A stretch of DNA of 64,000 bases from Pseudomonadota bacterium (GCA_029779535.1 JAKPAG010000124.1:62001-126000), one strand, 5' to 3'; shown: positions 52,833 to 61,694, counted from the stretch's first letter. A program made the numbers and translations. Notes: generated from the letters alone by a model not told the origin.

Positions 52833-54437
52833 TTACCTCTTGCCGTGTTCCTTCCGGTTTTGGCGGAAATCGGTGTAACTTTCCAGTACCTTGCGCATCG
52901 TCTCAACCGCTTCGGCGCGGCGCTGGGCGCTGTCGATCCGGGCGAGGTCCCGCTTCAGCCCGCTGACGAAATCGGCATAGCTGTTCTGCCAGTCATGCCC
53001 GGCGGCGCGGGTCAGGTCGCTGCGCCCGGTATGGGTGCGCCGCGCCGACTGACCGGCCACGAGGTCATAGCTTTCGCCGATTTCGGGCAGCACCGCCTGG
53101 ACTTCGGGCAGGCGCGCCTGGGTCAGCCGGCGCAGCTCCTCCAGCGCGGCCTGTTCGCCGTGGACCAGGAACAGGCTGCCCCGGATCGGCGCGCGTTCGG
53201 CAATCCAATCGAGCAGTTCGCCCTGATCGGCATGGGCCGAATAGCTGTCGATCCGGCGGATCGCGGCGCGCACGGTGATGTCCTGCCCGGAAATCCGCAC
53301 CCGCTCCGCCCCTTCCAGGATCACCCGGCCCAGCGTGCCCTGCGCCTGGTAGCCGACGAACAGCACGGTCGAATCCCGCCGGAACAGGTTGTGGACCAGG
53401 TGATGGCGGATGCGCCCCGCCTCGCACATCCCCGATGCCGCCAGGATGATCGCGCCCGATACCGAATTGAGCCGGATCGATTCCTGCACGCTTTCGGTGA
53501 AGTGGAAATTGGGACACTTGAAGGTGCAGTCGGGATGGACGTCTTCCAATTCGGCGGCGTGGCGTTCGAACACGTGGGTGGCGTTGTGTGCCAGCGGACT
53601 GTCGATGAACACCGGCACATCGGGCAAGGCCCCGGTCCGCACCAGTTCGGCAATGTCGAGCAGCAGTTCCTGCGTGCGTTCCAGCGCGAAAGTGGGGATC
53701 ACCAGGTTGCCGCCGCGGGTCAACGCGCCGCGGATTTCGGCATGGAGCAGCTTGCGGCGCTGCTCGATCGTGATCGGTTCGCGCGCGCGGTCGCCATAGG
53801 TGCTCTCGCAAAGCACGAAATCGAACCCGGACGGGCTTTCCGGATCGGCGTGGAAGGCCTTGTTGTCCGGGCCGAGATCGCCCGAAACCAGCACCCGCGC
53901 CCCGCCCGCCTCAAGCTCGGCCGAAGCGCTGCCAAGGATGTGCCCCGCATTCCACAGCCTTGCGCGAAAGCCAGGGACGGGTTCGAACCATTCCTTCAGC
54001 GCGACCGGCTGGCACTGCCCCCAGGCGGCAAGCGCGTCGGCCTCGGTATAGAGCGGCTGGAATTCCTCCTCGCCCGCGCGGTCGCGGCGGCGGTTGCGGC
54101 GGGCAACGTCGGCTTCCTGGATGCGGCCCGCATCGGCCAGCATGTATTCCAGCAGGTCGGCGGTCGGCTGGGTGCACCAGATCTTGCCGGTGAAGCCTTC
54201 GGCCACCAGCCGGGGCAGCAGCCCGGAATGGTCGATGTGGGCGTGGGTCAGGATTACCGCGTCGACCTTGGCCGGGTTGAAGCCGAAGGCCCCGGCATTC
54301 AGTCCTTCCAGCGTGCGCGAACCCTGGAACATCCCGCAATCGACCAGCACGCGCCGGCCATCGTGGACAAATTCGTGGCACGATCCGGTAACGGTCCGGG
54401 CGGCGCCGTGGAAGGTGAGGCTGAGCGGCTTGGTCAT
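52833..54437 (-). CDS. MBL-fold metallo-hydrolase, beta-CASP RNA-specificity type
   Basis: Metallo-beta-lactamase/beta-CASP family hydrolase, 534 residues, resembling CPSF73-like RNases. The metal-binding H-x-H-x-D-H is LTHAHIDHSGLLPRLVAEG; the beta-CASP domain occurs around residues 200-370 with NLVIPTFALERTQELL; the RMMBL tail shows SYSAHADQGELLDWIAERAP. It may degrade RNA or act on nucleic-acid intermediates; the exact substrate is not known. The start at 54437 (MTKPLSLTFHGAARTVTGSCHEF) is preferred; ATG 54464 is possible. Confidence 0.88.
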   Translation of the reverse strand: MTKPLSLTFHGAARTVTGSCHEFVHDGRRVLVDCGMFQGSRTLEGLNAGAFGFNPAKVDAVILTHAHIDHSGLLPRLVAEGFTGKIWCTQPTADLLEYMLADAGRIQEADVARRNRRRDRAGEEEFQPLYTEADALAAWGQCQPVALKEWFEPVPGFRARLWNAGHILGSASAELEAGGARVLVSGDLGPDNKAFHADPESPSGFDFVLCESTYGDRAREPITIEQRRKLLHAEIRGALTRGGNLVIPTFALERTQELLLDIAELVRTGALPDVPVFIDSPLAHNATHVFERHAAELEDVHPDCTFKCPNFHFTESVQESIRLNSVSGAIILAASGMCEAGRIRHHLVHNLFRRDSTVLFVGYQAQGTLGRVILEGAERVRISGQDITVRAAIRRIDSYSAHADQGELLDWIAERAPIRGSLFLVHGEQAALEELRRLTQARLPEVQAVLPEIGESYDLVAGQSARRTHTGRSDLTRAAGHDWQNSYADFVSGLKRDLARIDSAQRRAEAVETMRKVLESYTDFRQNRKEHGKR

Positions 54438-54557
54438 GGCGGCAGGGTGATCCTTTGTGCGCATCGTGGCAAGCAAATCAGGACCGGGCATTGACCTTGC
54501 GCAAGCCGCGCGCGCTGCGGGGCATCAAGCCCGGCCGCCTCCACCCCACCACCTGCC

Positions 54558-55562
54558 TCACCCACTTCTTCGTCGCCACTCGCGCGGGCTCATACCAAAT
54601 TGCCCCCTGAACCACGTGCTGAACGCGGCCGGGCTGGAAAAGCCCAGCAGTTCGGCGATCTGCCCGATCGAGCGCACCCGACCCGCCAGGTGGCGCTGTG
54701 CCACTTCGCCGCGTTCGGCATCGAGCAAGGCAAGGAAACGCGTGCCTTCGGCTTCCAGCGCGCGGGTCAGGGTGCGTCGCGACATGCCAAGCTGCGCGGC
54801 GACATGACCGGCGGTGCAGCGCCCGCTCGACAGCAGAAGGGCCAGCACGCGGCGCACCCTTTCGCTGGTGCTTTCGCCGTTGCCGGGATCGGCCAGCCGC
54901 ACCATCTGGCTGGCATAGGGGCGCAAGGCCGCCTCGGCCATCGGGTTGGGCCGGTCGAGCAGTTCGGCGCGGATCACGATCCCGTTGAAATCGGCATCGA
55001 AGCGCAGGCGCGGCCCCAGCACCTGACGGAACTTGGCAAGGTCCGCCGGGCGCGGGCGCGACAGGCAGACTTCCTCGGCCTCCCACGCCGGGCCGGTCAG
55101 CTGGCGCAGGATCCGGTGCTGCATCGCCACGGCAATGTCGGTGGCCTGGATCCGCGCTCCGGGGCCAAGCAGGGTCGAGCGCAGCACCACGATCTCGCCG
55201 TGGTGTTCGCGCGTGACCACCAGGGCATCGTTGTGGAGCGGCAGATAGGCCTCGATCGCGGCCAGCGCTGCCCCGACGGTGGGTTCATCGCGCGCCAGCA
55301 GGCTGATGGGGCCAAGGTTGGCAAAGCCGCGCAGTTCCGACAGGCGCAGGCCGAAATCGTCGCGGCCGCAGGCCAGCGCGGCCAGTTCGAACGCCTGATC
55401 CACCGCGCGGCACGGCACGCGCAGGTCGGGCGCGGCCTCGGCAGTGGCGGGAAGCCCCGCGCGGCGCAACAGCGGCGCGGCATCGACACCGTAGGACCGG
55501 CACAGCGCGGCCAGCCCGGTCAGGGCGGCGGCGCGAACGGTCAGACCCCTAGCTTGGCTCAT
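54558..55562 (-). CDS. AraC-family transcriptional regulator
   Basis: A 334-residue regulator of the OruR/arabinose-binding-type subfamily. The N-terminal 200 residues form the ligand-binding domain (RSYGVDAAPLLRRAGLP ... LGPISLLARDEPTVGAALAAIEAYLPLHNDAL). The C-terminal HTH pair is VAAQLGMSRRTLTRALEAEG and IAELLGFSSPAAFSTWFRGQFGMSP. It is divergent from the CMD-BKACE-SDR-MFS genes and very likely controls them. The start at 55562 is preferred; the track start is a TTG seven codons earlier. Confidence 0.92.
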   Translation of the reverse strand: MSQARGLTVRAAALTGLAALCRSYGVDAAPLLRRAGLPATAEAAPDLRVPCRAVDQAFELAALACGRDDFGLRLSELRGFANLGPISLLARDEPTVGAALAAIEAYLPLHNDALVVTREHHGEIVVLRSTLLGPGARIQATDIAVAMQHRILRQLTGPAWEAEEVCLSRPRPADLAKFRQVLGPRLRFDADFNGIVIRAELLDRPNPMAEAALRPYASQMVRLADPGNGESTSERVRRVLALLLSSGRCTAGHVAAQLGMSRRTLTRALEAEGTRFLALLDAERGEVAQRHLAGRVRSIGQIAELLGFSSPAAFSTWFRGQFGMSPREWRRRSG

Positions 55563-55645
55563 ATTCGAAAGTTTATGGCGCAATTAATAAAGAACGCAAT
55601 CCCGGCCCGCCCTATGATCGGATCATGGACGGGAGAGAATGCACA
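55563..55645. promoter_or_regulatory. Divergent control region of the BKACE cluster
   Basis: An 83-base, unusually AT-rich gap between the AraC regulator gene and the CMD-like gene. CATA-N10-TATG (55560-55577) with TTCGAA inside makes a candidate regulator site over the araC-type start codon. A TTAATA/AATAAAG stretch follows, but no clean -35/-10 pair could be fixed. Confidence 0.4.
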
Positions 55646-56029
55646 ATGAGCCGGACGCCGATCAGCGATGCCATGCGCCAGGGCGGCGAATGGAACCAGG
55701 CCTGGGACCAGGCCGCCGGCTTTGACGCCGAATGGATGGAAAAGTTCCTCGACATGGGGACCCATGCCGCGCGCAAGGGGATCATCGATCCCAGGACCTA
55801 CGAGCTGATCGCGATCGCGGTCGATGCCAGCTGCACCCACATGTATTCGCCGGGGGTCAAGCGGCACATCGCCAAGGCATTGGACCTGGGGGTCACGCCT
55901 GAGGAAATCATGGCCGTGCTGCAACTGGTCGCCGTGCTGGGGATCCATTCGGTCGCGCTCGGCACCCCGCATCTCGTCGATGAAATGAACGCCCGCGGGA
56001 TGCCCGTTCCCGCAGCCAAGGAGGACTGA
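55646..56029 (+). CDS. Carboxymuconolactone decarboxylase (CMD) family protein
   Basis: A 127-residue AhpD/CMD-fold protein. The family helix contains TYELIAIAVDASCTHMYSPGVKRHIAKALDLGVTPEEI, with one Cys three residues before... a CTH motif; typical AhpD redox proteins have CxxC, so a peroxidase role is doubtful and a decarboxylase/lyase or isomerase role more likely. The ATG at 55646 follows GGGAGAG; the track start is seven codons earlier. It is the first gene of the cluster and ends 3 bases before the BKACE gene. Confidence 0.85.
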   Translation: MSRTPISDAMRQGGEWNQAWDQAAGFDAEWMEKFLDMGTHAARKGIIDPRTYELIAIAVDASCTHMYSPGVKRHIAKALDLGVTPEEIMAVLQLVAVLGIHSVALGTPHLVDEMNARGMPVPAAKED

Positions 56030-56032
56030 GCA

Positions 56033-57091
56033 ATGCAGTTTCTTGATGACAGCCTGCTGCCCGAAAACCAGGAAAAGCTGGTGATCCAGGTCGCCCCCTA
56101 CGGCCCGCAGTGGCTGCCGGGCGATTTCCCCGAAGACATCCCCGTGACCATGGCCGACCAGGTCCAGAAGGCGGTCGATTGCTACAACGCCGGGGCCACC
56201 GTGCTGCACCTGCACTGCCGCGAGGCGGACGGCAGCGGATCGAAGCGCCTGTCGATGTTCAACGAGATGATCGACCGCATCCGCAGTGCCTGCCCGGACA
56301 TGCTGATCCAGGTCGGTGGCTCGATCAGCTTTGCCCCCGAGGGCGAAGGCGCCGAGGCCAAGTGGCTCTCCGACGAGACCCGCCACATGCTGGCCGAACT
56401 GAAGCCCAAGCCGGATCAGGTGACCATCGCGGTCAACACCAACCAGATGGACATTTCCGCGCTGATGGACGCCAGCGACATCGAGGGAACCTGCCTCACC
56501 AACCCGGCGATGTTCGAAGCCTATCGCAACATGTATTTCGAATGCGGCCCGGTGTTCATGGAAGAACACCTCAAGCGCCTGGTCGCCAACGGCATCCAGC
56601 CGCACTTCATGGTCGGCGACATGAGCCAGCTGGAAACGGTCGAACGGCTGATCCGCAAGGGCCATTACCAGGGGCCGCTGGTGCTCAACTATGTCGCCAT
56701 CGGCAGCGGCGCGGCCGGCACCCATCCGGCCGACCTGATCGAATTCGCCCGCCGCGTGCCCGATGGCGCCGTGCTGACGATCGAGACGGTGATGCGCAAC
56801 GTCGCCCCGTTCAGCGCCATCGCCATTGCGCTCGGCCTGCACGTGCGCTGCGGCATTGAGGACAACCTGTGGGGCCGCAAGGGCGAGCGCATGACCAGCG
56901 TCCAGCAGGTCGAACAGATGGTGCGGATCGCGAACGAACTGCACCGCGATGTCGCCAGCGGCCCCGAAGCCAAGGCGATCTATCAGATCGGCGAGTTCTA
57001 TCAGTCGACCGACGAAACGCTGCGCAAGCTGGGCTATTCGCCCAACCGCCAGCCCGGTCAGCGCGGCGTGCCGCGGTGGGAATACGCATGA
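56033..57091 (+). CDS. 3-keto-5-aminohexanoate cleavage family enzyme (BKACE)
   Basis: Beta-keto acid cleavage enzyme, 352 residues, longer than the usual 270-310. It cleaves a beta-keto acid with acetyl-CoA, giving acetoacetate and a new acyl-CoA; the substrate of each BKACE differs. The zinc-binding strand is GATVLHLHCREADG (His-x-His, about 56-69); the catalytic C-terminal region is VRCGIEDNLWGRKGERMTS. Its ribosome-binding site AGGAGG? is partly visible as AAGGAGGACTGAGCA before the ATG. The stop overlaps the SDR start (ATGA). Substrate unknown. Confidence 0.9.
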   Translation: MQFLDDSLLPENQEKLVIQVAPYGPQWLPGDFPEDIPVTMADQVQKAVDCYNAGATVLHLHCREADGSGSKRLSMFNEMIDRIRSACPDMLIQVGGSISFAPEGEGAEAKWLSDETRHMLAELKPKPDQVTIAVNTNQMDISALMDASDIEGTCLTNPAMFEAYRNMYFECGPVFMEEHLKRLVANGIQPHFMVGDMSQLETVERLIRKGHYQGPLVLNYVAIGSGAAGTHPADLIEFARRVPDGAVLTIETVMRNVAPFSAIAIALGLHVRCGIEDNLWGRKGERMTSVQQVEQMVRIANELHRDVASGPEAKAIYQIGEFYQSTDETLRKLGYSPNRQPGQRGVPRWEYA

Positions 57092-57912
57092 CACCAGTCG
57101 AGGGGAGAGTCTGCGTCGTCAAGGGGGCGGCGCGCGGGCTCGGGCAGGCGATCGCCGCGGCACTAGGGGCTGCGGGCGGTCGCCTCGCCTTGTGCGACGT
57201 GCTGGACGAGGAACTGGCGGCGACGGCAGCGGATCTGCGCGACCATGGCGTCAAGGTTTACGCAGCGCGCTGCGACGTTTCGGATAGCGCTTCGGTCGAT
57301 GCCTTCTTCGCCGCGGTGGAACAGCAGCTCGGCCCGGTCGAGGTGCTGGTCAACAACGCCGCGCTGGTCCCTGGCGGGCCGGATGACGAGGTGCGCCGCA
57401 GCAAGCATTACGCCTATATCACCACCCCGGTGCCGCGCGGCAGCCTGGGTTTCACCAGCGCGATGAGCGATGCGGAATGGCTGAAGTACTGGGGCGTCAA
57501 CGTCCACGGCACCTTCTTCTGCACCCGCGCCGCGCTGCGCCAGATGGAGAGGCGCGGCTACGGCCGGATCGTCAACGTGGCCTCGGTCGCAGGCCTGTCG
57601 ATGTACAGCGCGCACAGCTCGCATTACAGCGCCACCAAGGGCGCGGTGGTGGCCTTCACCCGCGCGGTTGCAGCGGAAGTCGCGGGGGCGAACATCTTCG
57701 TCAACGCCATTGCCCCGGGCGGCGTCGCGACGCCGATGTTCGAGGACTACCTGGCCCGGCTGGACGAGGAATCGCGCAATCGCATGTTCCAGTTTGTCCC
57801 GGCCGGCAGGCTGGGCACCTTGGCGGAATATGCGGGTCTGGCGGTCTATCTGGCGGGGGACAACCATTACCTTGCCGGGCAGATCATCAGCCCCAACGGC
57901 GGAATGTTCTAG
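57088..57912 (+). CDS. SDR family oxidoreductase
   Basis: Short-chain dehydrogenase/reductase, 274 residues. The cofactor motif is GAARGLGQAIAAALGAAGG (about 13-31), the catalytic YxxxK is SHYSATKG (Ser-Tyr-Lys around 160-180), and NAIAPGGVATPMF stands where the substrate loop is. An insert of about 25-30 residues (VRRSKHYAYITTPVPRGSLGFTSAMSDAEW) separates the NNA motif from the following helix, unlike most SDRs. It probably oxidises or reduces a hydroxyl of the cluster's substrate. Starts within the BKACE stop. Confidence 0.88.
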   Translation: MTPVEGRVCVVKGAARGLGQAIAAALGAAGGRLALCDVLDEELAATAADLRDHGVKVYAARCDVSDSASVDAFFAAVEQQLGPVEVLVNNAALVPGGPDDEVRRSKHYAYITTPVPRGSLGFTSAMSDAEWLKYWGVNVHGTFFCTRAALRQMERRGYGRIVNVASVAGLSMYSAHSSHYSATKGAVVAFTRAVAAEVAGANIFVNAIAPGGVATPMFEDYLARLDEESRNRMFQFVPAGRLGTLAEYAGLAVYLAGDNHYLAGQIISPNGGMF

Positions 57913-59184
57913 TTGGCCGGCGCGGTCCTGATCAGTGACGAGCCGGGGCCGGAACGGGCCAGCGCCTATGGCTGGCTGGTCTTTGCGATCAGCTTTGGCC
58001 TGCTGATGAGCGACCACATGGCACGGCAGGTGCTCAACGCGGTCAACCCGCTGCTCAAAGCCGAATGGGCGCTGTCGGATGCGCAGCTGGCCAGCTTGTC
58101 GAGCGTGGTCGCGCTGGCGGTGGGGCTGCTGACATTTCCGCTGTCGCTGCTGGCGGATCGCTATGGCCGGGTGAAGAGCCTGTTCGCCATGGCGACCTTG
58201 TGGAGCCTTGCCACCCTGGCCGGAGCCTTTGCCCAAAGCTACCAGCAGATGTTGCTCGCCCGGCTGCTCGTGGGCGTGGGCGAGGCGGCCTATGGCAGCG
58301 TCGGGATCGCGGTGGTACTGGCAGTGTTCCCGGTCCACCTGCGCGCCACCCTGTCATCGTCGTTTCTGGCGGGATCGGTGGTCGGGCAGATGCTGGGCGT
58401 GGTAATCGGCGGACAGGTCGCGGCTGCGCACGGCTGGCGCATGGCATTCCAGGTGATCGGCGTGTTCGGGCTGGCACTGGCGGTGCTGTATCCGCTGGTA
58501 GTGCGCGAAAGGCGGATCGGCACTTCCCCGCGCGAGCCATTGGTCTGGCGCGAGTTGGGCCGGGCCCTGTTCGGCAAGCGGCTGCTGTGGCTGTGCTATT
58601 TCGCCAGCGGCATCCAGCTGTTCTGCACGGGCGCGCTGGCGGTGTGGCTGCCCAGCCTGTTGAACCGGCATTACGCCATGCCGCTTGACCGGGCCGGCCG
58701 CACGACCGCGCTGTTCCTGCTGGTATGCGCGGTGGGCATGGTCACCTGCGGGATTCTGGCCGACCGGGTCGCCCGGCGCGATCCGGCGCTGAAACCGCAC
58801 TTGGCGCTGGCTTACTCGCTAGTCACCGCCGCGCTGTTTGCCGGGTGCTTCTTCCTGCCGCCGGGCAGGCTGCAACTGGCGCTGCTGGCAGCCGCGCTGT
58901 TCATCGTCGCGGGCGTGGCGGGAATCGCCGGGGCGATGGTTGCCAACCTGACCCCGCGAAAGGTCCACGGCACGGCCATGGCTGTGCTGGCGCTGGCGAA
59001 CAACCTGCTCGGGCTGGCCCCCGGCCCCTATGTCACCGGCTGGCTGGCCGACCGATGGGACCTGCTGTCAGCGATGAAGGTAATGCCGCTGCCGTGCCTG
59101 TTGTGCGCGGCTGCGCTGTGGCTGGCGCGCAGGCCCTATGCCGCAGAAATGGCTGCGCGGATCAAGCCGCGCGCAGTCCCGTAA
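57913..59184 (+). CDS. MFS transporter
   Basis: Major facilitator superfamily permease of 423 residues with 12 membrane helices. Typical strings: LADRYGRVKSLFAMATLWSLATL after helix 2, VGEAAYGSVGIAVVLAVFP and VHGTAMAVLALANNLLG. The TTG start immediately follows the SDR stop, with GGCGGA upstream; the next in-frame ATG is inside helix 1, so TTG is the only reasonable start. It is likely the uptake (or export) system for the cluster's substrate. Confidence 0.88.
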   Translation: MAGAVLISDEPGPERASAYGWLVFAISFGLLMSDHMARQVLNAVNPLLKAEWALSDAQLASLSSVVALAVGLLTFPLSLLADRYGRVKSLFAMATLWSLATLAGAFAQSYQQMLLARLLVGVGEAAYGSVGIAVVLAVFPVHLRATLSSSFLAGSVVGQMLGVVIGGQVAAAHGWRMAFQVIGVFGLALAVLYPLVVRERRIGTSPREPLVWRELGRALFGKRLLWLCYFASGIQLFCTGALAVWLPSLLNRHYAMPLDRAGRTTALFLLVCAVGMVTCGILADRVARRDPALKPHLALAYSLVTAALFAGCFFLPPGRLQLALLAAALFIVAGVAGIAGAMVANLTPRKVHGTAMAVLALANNLLGLAPGPYVTGWLADRWDLLSAMKVMPLPCLLCAAALWLARRPYAAEMAARIKPRAVP

Positions 59185-59797
59185 GTCCCTTGGCCCCGCG
59201 GTCCTGTGCCGACAGGCCATCGAACACGGCATCAATGATCCGCGCCAGCTTGTCAGTCGTCAGCCGGTGCATCACCTGCTCCATCGCGCCGATGTTGACG
59301 TAGCAGTTGACCATCTGGTTGATCAGGCTCAACGTCTCGTCGATCGACAGGCCGGAAAAATGGCCCTCGGCCAGCGCCTCGCCGATGATCACCGACAGGT
59401 AGTGATCGCCCAGGTCCACGTAGGAGCGGACCAGCTCGAAGTTCTCCTTGCCCAGCTCGACATAGTTGGCGAAGGCCACCGGGTCGTGTTCCCATTCGGT
59501 CTTCATCAGGGCGAAGCGGCGGGCGAAGAATTCGTACATCTTGCGGCGCGGCGGCAACTCGCTGGCGACCACGTCCTCCATGATCGCGACCTTGGGCTGG
59601 AACCAGCGTTCGGCCACAGCGTCGATCAGGGCTTCCTTGCTCTCGAAGTAGCGATAGAGATTCGCGGGCGACATCTGCGCGCGGGCGGCCAGTTCCGCCA
59701 CGGTCAGGCTGGTGGAGCCACGCTCTTCGATCAATCCGATCACCAGATCGATCAACTGTTCCCGTCCGGCTTCGATGTCCGTCTGCGGCCGCGCCAT
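59162..59797 (-). CDS. TetR/AcrR family transcriptional regulator
   Basis: A 211-residue TetR-family repressor. The HTH spans about residues 20-60 (TSLTVAELAARAQMSPANLYRYFESKEALIDAVAERWF), and the C-terminal ligand domain follows. The start at 59797 follows GGGAG; the track adds 30 residues without support. The 3' end overlaps the MFS gene by 23 bases. Its own promoter has a palindrome at +1 (next entry), suggesting autoregulation; it may also act on the 5'-nucleotidase promoter. Confidence 0.92.
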   Translation of the reverse strand: MARPQTDIEAGREQLIDLVIGLIEERGSTSLTVAELAARAQMSPANLYRYFESKEALIDAVAERWFQPKVAIMEDVVASELPPRRKMYEFFARRFALMKTEWEHDPVAFANYVELGKENFELVRSYVDLGDHYLSVIIGEALAEGHFSGLSIDETLSLINQMVNCYVNIGAMEQVMHRLTTDKLARIIDAVFDGLSAQDRGAKGLTGLRAA

Positions 59798-59817
59798 CGC
59801 GAAATCTCCCCGCCGTA

Positions 59818-59859
59818 GCTTTGTACAAGCCAAGATAAACACCCAGCGCCGAATTTCAA
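59818..59859 (-). promoter_or_regulatory. Promoter and putative operator of the TetR gene
   Basis: On the minus strand TTGAAA and TATCTT are 16 bases apart, followed near +1 by GCTT-TGTAC-AAGC (59818-59830; TTGTACAA inside). The gene starts about 28 bases after the palindrome centre. This is the usual layout for a TetR protein repressing its own synthesis. TATCGATA at 59880-region is a second palindrome towards the divergent gene. Confidence 0.5.
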
Positions 59860-59924
59860 GAAACTGTCTTATCGATACAATACGCACCCCTTGCCGCCAT
59901 GCGTCACTCGGCTAGGAAGACCCG

Positions 59925-61691
59925 ATGAACCAAAGCCCCCGCCCGATCGCCCGAATCGCCCCTGCCCTGGTGCTGCTGCCGCTGCTGGCGGCCTGTGCCG
60001 GCGGCCCGCGCACGGGCGCGGCTGGCCCCGCCCCGGTAACCGTGGGCGTGATCGGCCTCAACGATTTCCACGGCAGCCTTGAGGCGCCGCGCACGGCCGT
60101 GATGGTGCCCGATGGCCAGGGCGATGCCCGCGCCGTTCCGGCCGGCGGCGCGGCCTTCCTCGCCTCGGCGGTGGACAGCGTGCGCAAGAACTACACCAAC
60201 TCCGTCACCGTGGCGGCGGGCGATCTGACCGGGGCCTCCCAGATCGCCTCGTCGCTGTTCCTCGATGAACCGGCGATCGGGGTGCTGAACCGCATCGGGC
60301 TGGAATTCAACGCGGTCGGCAACCACGAATTCGACCAGGGAACCGAGGAACTGCTACGCAAGCAGACCGGCGGCTGCGCCCAGCATACCGCGCGCAAGCC
60401 CTGCCAGATCGAACGGTTCGAAGGCGCGAAGTTCAAGTATCTCGCGGCCAGCACCGTGCGGGCCGATGGTTCCACCCTGTTCCCCGCCACCGGCATGCGC
60501 AGCTTTGGCAAGGGCCGCGGCGCGGTGCAGATCGGCTTCATCGGGCTGACCTTGAAGGACACTTCGAACCTGGTGTCGCCCGACGGGATCAAGGGCCTGA
60601 CCTTTGGCGACGAGGCCGCCGCGATCAACGCCCAGGTCCCCCGCCTGCGCAAGGCCGGGGCCGATGCGGTGATCGTTCTGATCCACCAGGGCGGCTACAC
60701 CTCGGGCAATCCTGATCCCAGCGGCTGCGCCAACCTGACCGGCGAGATCAAGCCGATCCTCGACAAGCTGGATCCGGGCGTGGACGTGGTGGTGTCGGGC
60801 CACACCCACTGGTCCTATGTCTGCGATTACGGCCAGATCAATCCGGCAAAGCCGATCCTGCTGACCAGCGCCGGGGTTTACGGTCAGCTGATCACCGACA
60901 TCACGCTCGAGATCGACCCGCGCGCTGGCAAGGTGGTATCGAAGCGCGCCCGCAACGTGGTCGTGCAGAGCGATCCCTATGTCTCGCCGCGCGGGCCGGT
61001 GAACAACGCCGCCGATCTGCCGCGCTTCACCGCGCGGGCGGATGTCGCGGCCTATGTCGGCCAATATACCGAAGCGGCCAAGGCCTACAGCCTGCGCCCC
61101 GTGGGCAAGCTGGCCGGTCCGGTCGCGCGCGGCCCCAGCGGAGGCATGAGCAACCAGGGCGGCTCGCTTGGCAACCTGATTGCCGACGCGCAGCTCGCCG
61201 CAACGCTGGGCGCCGGCGCGCAGATCGCCTTCATGAACCCGTTCGGCCTGCGCGCGCCGCTCAACCCGGCAGCCGATGGCTCGCTGACCTTTGGCGATAT
61301 CTACGCCGCCCAGCCGTTCAACAACACGCTGGTGACCCAGACGATGACCGGCGCGGAACTGAAGGCGGTGCTGGAACAGGGCTTCGACGATTACCAGCCC
61401 AAGCAGGCGCTCTCGCCCTCGGCCGGGTTCGCCTATCGCTTCGACCTGTCGCGCCCGGTGGGCGACCGGGTGACCGCAATGACGCTGAACGGCCAGCCGA
61501 TCGATCCGGCGGCCAATTACCGGATCACCACGAACAGCTTCCTGGCCGGCGGCGGCGACAGTTTCAGCCTGTTCAACCGCCAGCGCGACCGGGTGATCGG
61601 CATGGCCGATCTCGACGCGCTGGAAGCCTGGCTAAAGGCCACCCCGCCCCGTGCTGTCCCGGCCGAGGACCGCGCCGGCGCGGGCAGGTAA
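59925..61691 (+). CDS. Bifunctional metallophosphatase/5'-nucleotidase lipoprotein
   Basis: A 588-residue exported enzyme with a lipobox LLAACA (about 24). The metallophosphatase domain has VIGLNDFHGSLEAPR, VAAGDLTGASQ, NAVGNHEFDQGTEELL and VVVSGHTHWSYVC, and the C-terminal nucleotidase domain shows GNLIADAQLAA, NPFGLRAPLNP and TTNSFLAGGGDSFSLF. It removes phosphate from nucleotides in the periplasm. A disordered Pro/Arg end follows. It is divergent from the TetR gene. Confidence 0.93.
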   Translation: MNQSPRPIARIAPALVLLPLLAACAGGPRTGAAGPAPVTVGVIGLNDFHGSLEAPRTAVMVPDGQGDARAVPAGGAAFLASAVDSVRKNYTNSVTVAAGDLTGASQIASSLFLDEPAIGVLNRIGLEFNAVGNHEFDQGTEELLRKQTGGCAQHTARKPCQIERFEGAKFKYLAASTVRADGSTLFPATGMRSFGKGRGAVQIGFIGLTLKDTSNLVSPDGIKGLTFGDEAAAINAQVPRLRKAGADAVIVLIHQGGYTSGNPDPSGCANLTGEIKPILDKLDPGVDVVVSGHTHWSYVCDYGQINPAKPILLTSAGVYGQLITDITLEIDPRAGKVVSKRARNVVVQSDPYVSPRGPVNNAADLPRFTARADVAAYVGQYTEAAKAYSLRPVGKLAGPVARGPSGGMSNQGGSLGNLIADAQLAATLGAGAQIAFMNPFGLRAPLNPAADGSLTFGDIYAAQPFNNTLVTQTMTGAELKAVLEQGFDDYQPKQALSPSAGFAYRFDLSRPVGDRVTAMTLNGQPIDPAANYRITTNSFLAGGGDSFSLFNRQRDRVIGMADLDALEAWLKATPPRAVPAEDRAGAGR

Positions 61692-61694
61692 GGC

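Noticed and set aside
55625-55645. Upstream ATG for the CMD-like gene
   Set aside because: The next ATG has the GGGAGAG ribosome-binding site at the right distance; the first ATG has none.
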